Source: UBA4416 sp036676295
Lineage (GTDB): Bacteria; Bacteroidota; Bacteroidia; B-17B0; Aurantibacillaceae
NCBI GenBank assembly: GCA_036676295.1
Contig: JAKFDE010000016.1
Span: 682,001-746,000 of the forward strand
Direction: 5' to 3'
DNA length: 64,000 bases
A program made the translations under genes and the position numbers. The notes under the pieces are model-generated. The model saw only the letters and a program-made list of their open reading frames with translations, was not told the DNA's origin and made no database searches. How positions within the stretch are numbered: position 1 is the stretch's first letter; each line of letters opens with the position of its first letter. Below are positions 60,105 to 64,000 of this stretch, in pieces.

Positions 60105-61568
60105 TTATTTTAAATTCATCATTATTAATTTAGTTCCTTCTTCTGCTAAGTCGTTTAATGGTTTTGGATATACTCCAAACGCTATTACTACAAAACAAAT
60201 AATATATAATACCACTTTATCCGAAGATGCTAATGAACCAAAGGCGATAGCAGAATCTCTTTTTGGCCCTAACATAATTGCCTGGTAACTGCGCAACATA
60301 TATACAGCACCTAAAATAACGGTTAACCCTGCAAAGGCTGCAAACCATGCTCCGTATTGATAAATACCATTGATCAATAAAAACTCACCCACAAATCCAT
60401 TTGTTAAAGGCAATGCTACTGAACCTAACATGATGATCAAAAATAACACAGCAAAATTTCCATTCATGTTTCTGATACCGCCTAATTTTTCCATTTCGCG
60501 CGTACCTGTGTGACGTAATAAAATATCAGCAATTAAGAATAAGCCAACCACATTAACACCATGTGCTAACATTTGCATCACTGCGCCTTGAATACCTTGT
60601 TGGTTAGCTGATAAAATACCTGCTGCAATTAAGCCAACGTGAGCAATAGATGAATAAGCAATTAAACGCTTGTAATCTTTTTGTACGATAGCGATACACG
60701 ACGCGTAAACAACACCAAACACAGATAAACCAATTGCTAACCATCCCCATTTTTCTAACGCTAAAGGTGTCATTGGCAATAACCATTTGATCAAACCAAA
60801 TGTTCCCATTTTCAACATGATACCTGAAAGCAACATCGTTCCTTGTGTTGGAGCATTTACATAGGTATTAGGTTGCCATGTATGTAAAGGGAAAATTGGC
60901 ATTTTAATTCCAAAAGCTAAAAAGATACTCCAGAATACAAATGATTGTTGATTTAAATTTAATGACTTACCCGCTTCATATAGATCAGTCACCGCCCATG
61001 ATTTGATACCAGTATCAAAACCGGTGTGGTTGTATAAATAGATCAAACCAACTAACATGAATAAAGAACCGAATAATGTGTACACGAAAAATTTAAAAGT
61101 GATAGCACCACGATTTTCTCCACCCCATACTAAACAAATAAAATAAATTGGAATTAACGCTAATTCCCAAAACACATAAAATAAGAATCCATCATTGGCT
61201 GTAAATACGCCTACTAAAGCCATTTGCATTAATAAGATCAATCCATAAAAAGAGTTTGGCCTTTCGTAGTCATTTTTGAATGAAGACAAAATAATTAATG
61301 GCACTAAGAATGTCGTTAATAAAACCAACAACATTGATAAAGCATCTACGCTTACTGCAAAGTGAATTCCTAAGGATTCAACCCAGTTACAATTCAACAT
61401 CAGATCTTTACTTGCCGGATTGTGTTTAAATTGAAAAAACACTGCTAATGCTAAAGCAAATTCTACAACAGATAAACCTAAAGCTACTTTTCGGCTAGTA
61501 TCTCCTTTTGTAAAGAATACCAGTAAACTAGCAATAAGAGGTACAATGATTAATAATCCTACTAACAT
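60105..61568 (-). CDS. nuoM: NADH-quinone oxidoreductase subunit M
   Basis: A 487-residue antiporter-like subunit with about 14 helices. FLFYVFWELALIPIYFICLVWGG holds the helix-5 Glu, and KMPIFPLHTWQPNTYVNAPTQGT the helix-7 Lys and the conserved HTW/P-T motif. It is part of the proton-pumping arm of complex I. It lies 32 bp after nuoL. Confidence 0.96.
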   Translation of the reverse strand: MLVGLLIIVPLIASLLVFFTKGDTSRKVALGLSVVEFALALAVFFQFKHNPASKDLMLNCNWVESLGIHFAVSVDALSMLLVLLTTFLVPLIILSSFKNDYERPNSFYGLILLMQMALVGVFTANDGFLFYVFWELALIPIYFICLVWGGENRGAITFKFFVYTLFGSLFMLVGLIYLYNHTGFDTGIKSWAVTDLYEAGKSLNLNQQSFVFWSIFLAFGIKMPIFPLHTWQPNTYVNAPTQGTMLLSGIMLKMGTFGLIKWLLPMTPLALEKWGWLAIGLSVFGVVYASCIAIVQKDYKRLIAYSSIAHVGLIAAGILSANQQGIQGAVMQMLAHGVNVVGLFLIADILLRHTGTREMEKLGGIRNMNGNFAVLFLIIMLGSVALPLTNGFVGEFLLINGIYQYGAWFAAFAGLTVILGAVYMLRSYQAIMLGPKRDSAIAFGSLASSDKVVLYIICFVVIAFGVYPKPLNDLAEEGTKLIMMNLK

Positions 61569-61600
61569 ATTTTCTATTTACAATTTTTTAATTTAAAATC

Positions 61601-63487
61601 TTACTTGATGAATGTGAAAAATAAAATGGCTACAATTCCCAAAACCATACTAAAAATATACACACCAATATGGCCTGTTTGTGCTTTACGAACTACAGAA
61701 CTCATGCCATTTACAGCACCGCCTACTCCATTTACAATTTCATCAATGACTTTAGTGTCGATGTAATGATAAACTGCAGATAACACATCTAACGGTTTGC
61801 GAATTACCTTATCATACAATTCATCTACAAAATATTTATTATAAATTAATTTTTGTAATCCAGGCATTGCAGCTCCTTCAGGAAGAGGTCTAATGTTACG
61901 TTTCATGTAAATCACATAAGCCACATAAATAATTACAACCGCCGAAGCAGAAGCAATACCCATTAACATCCACTCCGTATCGTGTGGCAAGGTACTTGGA
62001 TTTTTATGTGCAATGATCGGACTTAAATATTCGCCGATCCAATTGGTTTGATGCCAAAATTCAGGAAGCCCCATCACACCTGCAAAAACCGCACACAGAG
62101 CCAAAACAATTAAAGGAAAGGTCATTGATTTTGGTGATTCATGCAAATGATGTTCTTGATCATGTGTTCCTCTGAATTTACCATAGAACGTTAAGAAAAA
62201 TAAACGGAACATATAAAAGGCCGTTAACATGGAAGCTACCATGCCAAAGAACCATAAAGTTGGGCTATGCTCATAAGTGTGAGCTAAGATCTCATCTTTA
62301 GAAAAGAAACCCGAAAATGGAGGAATACCACTAATCGCAATCGTTCCCATTAACATGGTTGCAAACGTAATTGGTAATGCTTTTTTCAACCCTCCCATTT
62401 TACGCATATCCTGCTCGCCTCCCATAGCATGGATAACGGAACCTGCACCCAAGAATAATAAAGCTTTAAAGAAAGCGTGAGTGGTTACGTGAAATACAGA
62501 TGAACTGTAAGCACCAACACCTAAACCCAAAAACATTAAACCTAATTGAGATACGGTTGAATAAGCCAATACTTTTTTAATATCGTTTTGAAATAAACCG
62601 ATCGTTGCTGCAAATAATGCTGTAGCTACACCAACAATAGCTACTGTTTCAGAAGCAACTTCTGACATTGAATAGAAGATGTTTGAACGAACGATCATAT
62701 AAACCCCTGCCGTTACCATCGTTGCTGCGTGAATCAATGCTGATACAGGAGTTGGGCCCGCCATCGCACCCGGTAACCAGGTGTATAAAGGTAATTGTGC
62801 TGATTTACCCATAGCACCTACAAATAGTAATAAAGCAATAGCTGTAATAGTAGCTTCACTTCCATTAGACGCTATAGAAAATACTTCTCCGTAAGTAATG
62901 CTTCCAAAAGTTACAAAAATTAAAATGATCCCTAATAAGAAACCTAAGTCACCAACACGATTCATAATGAATGCTTTTTTAGCTGCATTGTTATACTCCG
63001 TGTTTTTAAACCAGAAACCAATTAATAAGTAAGAACATAAACCTACGCCTTCCCAACCAATGAACATGATGATGTAGTTGTTACCTAATACTAATAACAA
63101 CATGAAGAACACGAATAAATTCAGGTAAGTAAAAAATCTTGCAAATCCTTCATCCTCGTGCATGTAACCAATCGAATAAATATGGATCAGAGAACCAATA
63201 CCGGTAATGATCAATAAAAAAATAGAAGACAAGGGATCAACTAAAAACTCAAAAGGAATTTTCAATGTATCTGAATTGATCCATGAAAATATGGTTACAA
63301 CATGAGACTTCATCTCTGGATGTTCCTGCAGATCAAAAAAGATCAATAATGAAACTACAAATGAGGCAACTACGGATAAAGTAGCAATGGTTCCTGATAA
63401 ACCTTTACTCATTTTTTTACCAAAAAATCCGTTGATCAAAAATCCTAATAACGGGAATAGTGGAATAAGGGCAACTAATTTAATCAT
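61601..63487 (-). CDS. nuoL: NADH-quinone oxidoreductase subunit L
   Basis: A 628-residue subunit, the most distal antiporter-like part of the pump, with about 16 helices including the long lateral helix near the C-terminus. Motifs: IMFIGWEGVGLCSYLLIGFW (Glu), GKSAQLPLYTWLPGAMAGPTPVSALIHAATMVTAG (Lys/His) and KVLAYSTVSQLG. It lies 3 bp after nuoK. Confidence 0.96.
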   Translation of the reverse strand: MIKLVALIPLFPLLGFLINGFFGKKMSKGLSGTIATLSVVASFVVSLLIFFDLQEHPEMKSHVVTIFSWINSDTLKIPFEFLVDPLSSIFLLIITGIGSLIHIYSIGYMHEDEGFARFFTYLNLFVFFMLLLVLGNNYIIMFIGWEGVGLCSYLLIGFWFKNTEYNNAAKKAFIMNRVGDLGFLLGIILIFVTFGSITYGEVFSIASNGSEATITAIALLLFVGAMGKSAQLPLYTWLPGAMAGPTPVSALIHAATMVTAGVYMIVRSNIFYSMSEVASETVAIVGVATALFAATIGLFQNDIKKVLAYSTVSQLGLMFLGLGVGAYSSSVFHVTTHAFFKALLFLGAGSVIHAMGGEQDMRKMGGLKKALPITFATMLMGTIAISGIPPFSGFFSKDEILAHTYEHSPTLWFFGMVASMLTAFYMFRLFFLTFYGKFRGTHDQEHHLHESPKSMTFPLIVLALCAVFAGVMGLPEFWHQTNWIGEYLSPIIAHKNPSTLPHDTEWMLMGIASASAVVIIYVAYVIYMKRNIRPLPEGAAMPGLQKLIYNKYFVDELYDKVIRKPLDVLSAVYHYIDTKVIDEIVNGVGGAVNGMSSVVRKAQTGHIGVYIFSMVLGIVAILFFTFIK

Positions 63488-63490
63488 ATC

Positions 63491-63802
63491 TTAATTCTTT
63501 AATCTGCTTAATAAATCAATGTCAATTGTTTTGAAATTACGGTACACCATCGATAAGATAGCTAAACCAACGGCAACCTCAGCTGCTGCCACTGCCATAA
63601 TAAAAAACACAAATACTTGTCCACTTGCATCATTATGCAATGTAGAAAAAGCAACCAATAACAAATTAACGGCATTAAGCATTAACTCAACACACATAAA
63701 AATAATAATAGCATTTCTGCGAGCCATAACACCAACCACGCCAATGATAAAAAGCACAGCGCTTAGCATGATGTAATAATTAATTGGAATTCCGTTTAAC
63801 AT
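63491..63802 (-). CDS. nuoK: NADH-quinone oxidoreductase subunit K
   Basis: A 103-residue, three-helix subunit. The two conserved membrane Glu residues are in IIFMCVELMLNAVNLLLVAF (helix 2) and VAAAEVAVGLAILSMVYRN (helix 3). It lies 19 bp after nuoJ. Confidence 0.96.
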   Translation of the reverse strand: MLNGIPINYYIMLSAVLFIIGVVGVMARRNAIIIFMCVELMLNAVNLLLVAFSTLHNDASGQVFVFFIMAVAAAEVAVGLAILSMVYRNFKTIDIDLLSRLKN

Positions 63803-63821
63803 AGTAATGAGTTAATAGTGA

Positions 63822-64000
63822 TTAAATAGTTTCTTCTTTTGTGTTAATATTTGTGTCGCGTTTACCGATCATGATAGCGCCAACTAAAGCTGCTAGTAAT
63901 AATACAGACGCAATTTCGAATGGAAATAAAAATTCGCTGAATAAAACTTTACCCAGATTTTTTACTAAACCAATTTGCGAAGCACCACCTTGTACTAAAT
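63822..64000 (-). CDS. nuoJ: NADH-quinone oxidoreductase subunit J (C-terminal part, cut by window)
   Basis: The frame is open from the window edge to the stop at 63822-63824. It encodes about 58 residues with the last helix (FPFEIASVLLLAALVGAIMIG) and a polar end (KRDTNINTKEETI), which fits the end of NuoJ in this gene order (J-K-L-M-N). The N-terminal part lies outside the window. Confidence 0.88.
   Translation of the reverse strand, partial: LVQGGASQIGLVKNLGKVLFSEFLFPFEIASVLLLAALVGAIMIGKRDTNINTKEETI

Noticed and set aside
1..64000. CRISPR arrays, prophage or insertion sequences
   Set aside because: No regularly spaced repeats, transposase, integrase or phage structural genes were seen; the only repeats are the short ones listed.

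Overview
The window is a low-GC stretch of about 64 kb from a Bacteroidota chromosome. The assignment rests on the PorE/OmpA-type protein with TPR, PD40, carboxypeptidase-regulatory and OmpA modules, the DUF4834 and DUF6973 proteins, the fused alpha/beta 2-oxoacid dehydrogenase E1, the Bacteroidota-type -7 promoter boxes (TAnnTTTG), and the clade II nosZ with a Sec lipoprotein signal. The genus cannot be named from sequence alone. No prophage, insertion sequence or CRISPR array was seen.

Layout. 1-6.4 kb: 3' part of a porE-like gene, small envelope genes, a GT39-type glycosyltransferase, a tRNA-Leu(GAG) preceded by two degenerate partial copies interrupted by palindromes, and a PagL-like lipid A deacylase. 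6.8-14.3 kb: nitrous oxide reductase operon (cytochrome c, nosZ, nosL fused to membrane helices, nosD, nosF, nosY), then a PAS protein and a truncated globin. 14.3-19.3 kb (minus strand): MIP18/PaaD protein, NnrS-like membrane protein, DUF1858-DUF2249 protein, RIC/ScdA di-iron repair protein, thioredoxin-like protein, fasciclin lipoprotein. 19.4-25.8 kb: a TIM-barrel protein resembling nitronate monooxygenases, a tyrosine phenol-lyase-type PLP enzyme, norC, norB, proline dehydrogenase and a small membrane protein in one run. 25.8-29.3 kb: PPOX protein, thioesterase, radical SAM protein, and an mbnH/mbnP-like pair. 29.5-34.9 kb: an Rrf2 regulator, an anaerobic ribonucleotide reductase whose glycyl-radical tail is in a separate overlapping frame, its activase, a second NnrS-like membrane protein and a Crp/Fnr regulator. 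35-47 kb: mostly housekeeping (metG, tyrS, LD-carboxypeptidase, fused E1) plus an HNH protein with a Lys-rich tail. 47-52 kb: minus-strand operon of three ketosynthase-type proteins, a KS-like fragment, an ACP and a polysaccharide deacetylase. 52-58.5 kb: rpmF, DUF177, fbp, a PP2C phosphatase and small envelope proteins. 58.6-64 kb: the nuoJKLMN end of the complex I operon.

How it works together. Positions 6.8-35 kb form a locus for life with little oxygen and with nitrogen oxides: NO reduction, N2O reduction, repair of nitrosatively damaged metal centres, oxygen-independent dNTP synthesis and two regulators. Six promoters (nos, ric operon, thioredoxin-like, fasciclin, mbnP-mbnH, fnr) carry an FNR-type palindrome (TGA-N6-TCA) centred exactly 29.5 bp upstream of a -7-box position. 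That places it near -41.5, the usual position for activation. The Crp/Fnr protein at 34.3 kb is the obvious candidate activator and appears autoregulated. A different 18-bp palindrome (TCGGA-N8-TCNGA) lies at both the rrf2 promoter and the NO reductase operon promoter, suggesting Rrf2/NsrR-like control of NO reduction. No nitrite or nitrate reductase is in the window, so only the NO to N2O to N2 half of denitrification is visible here.
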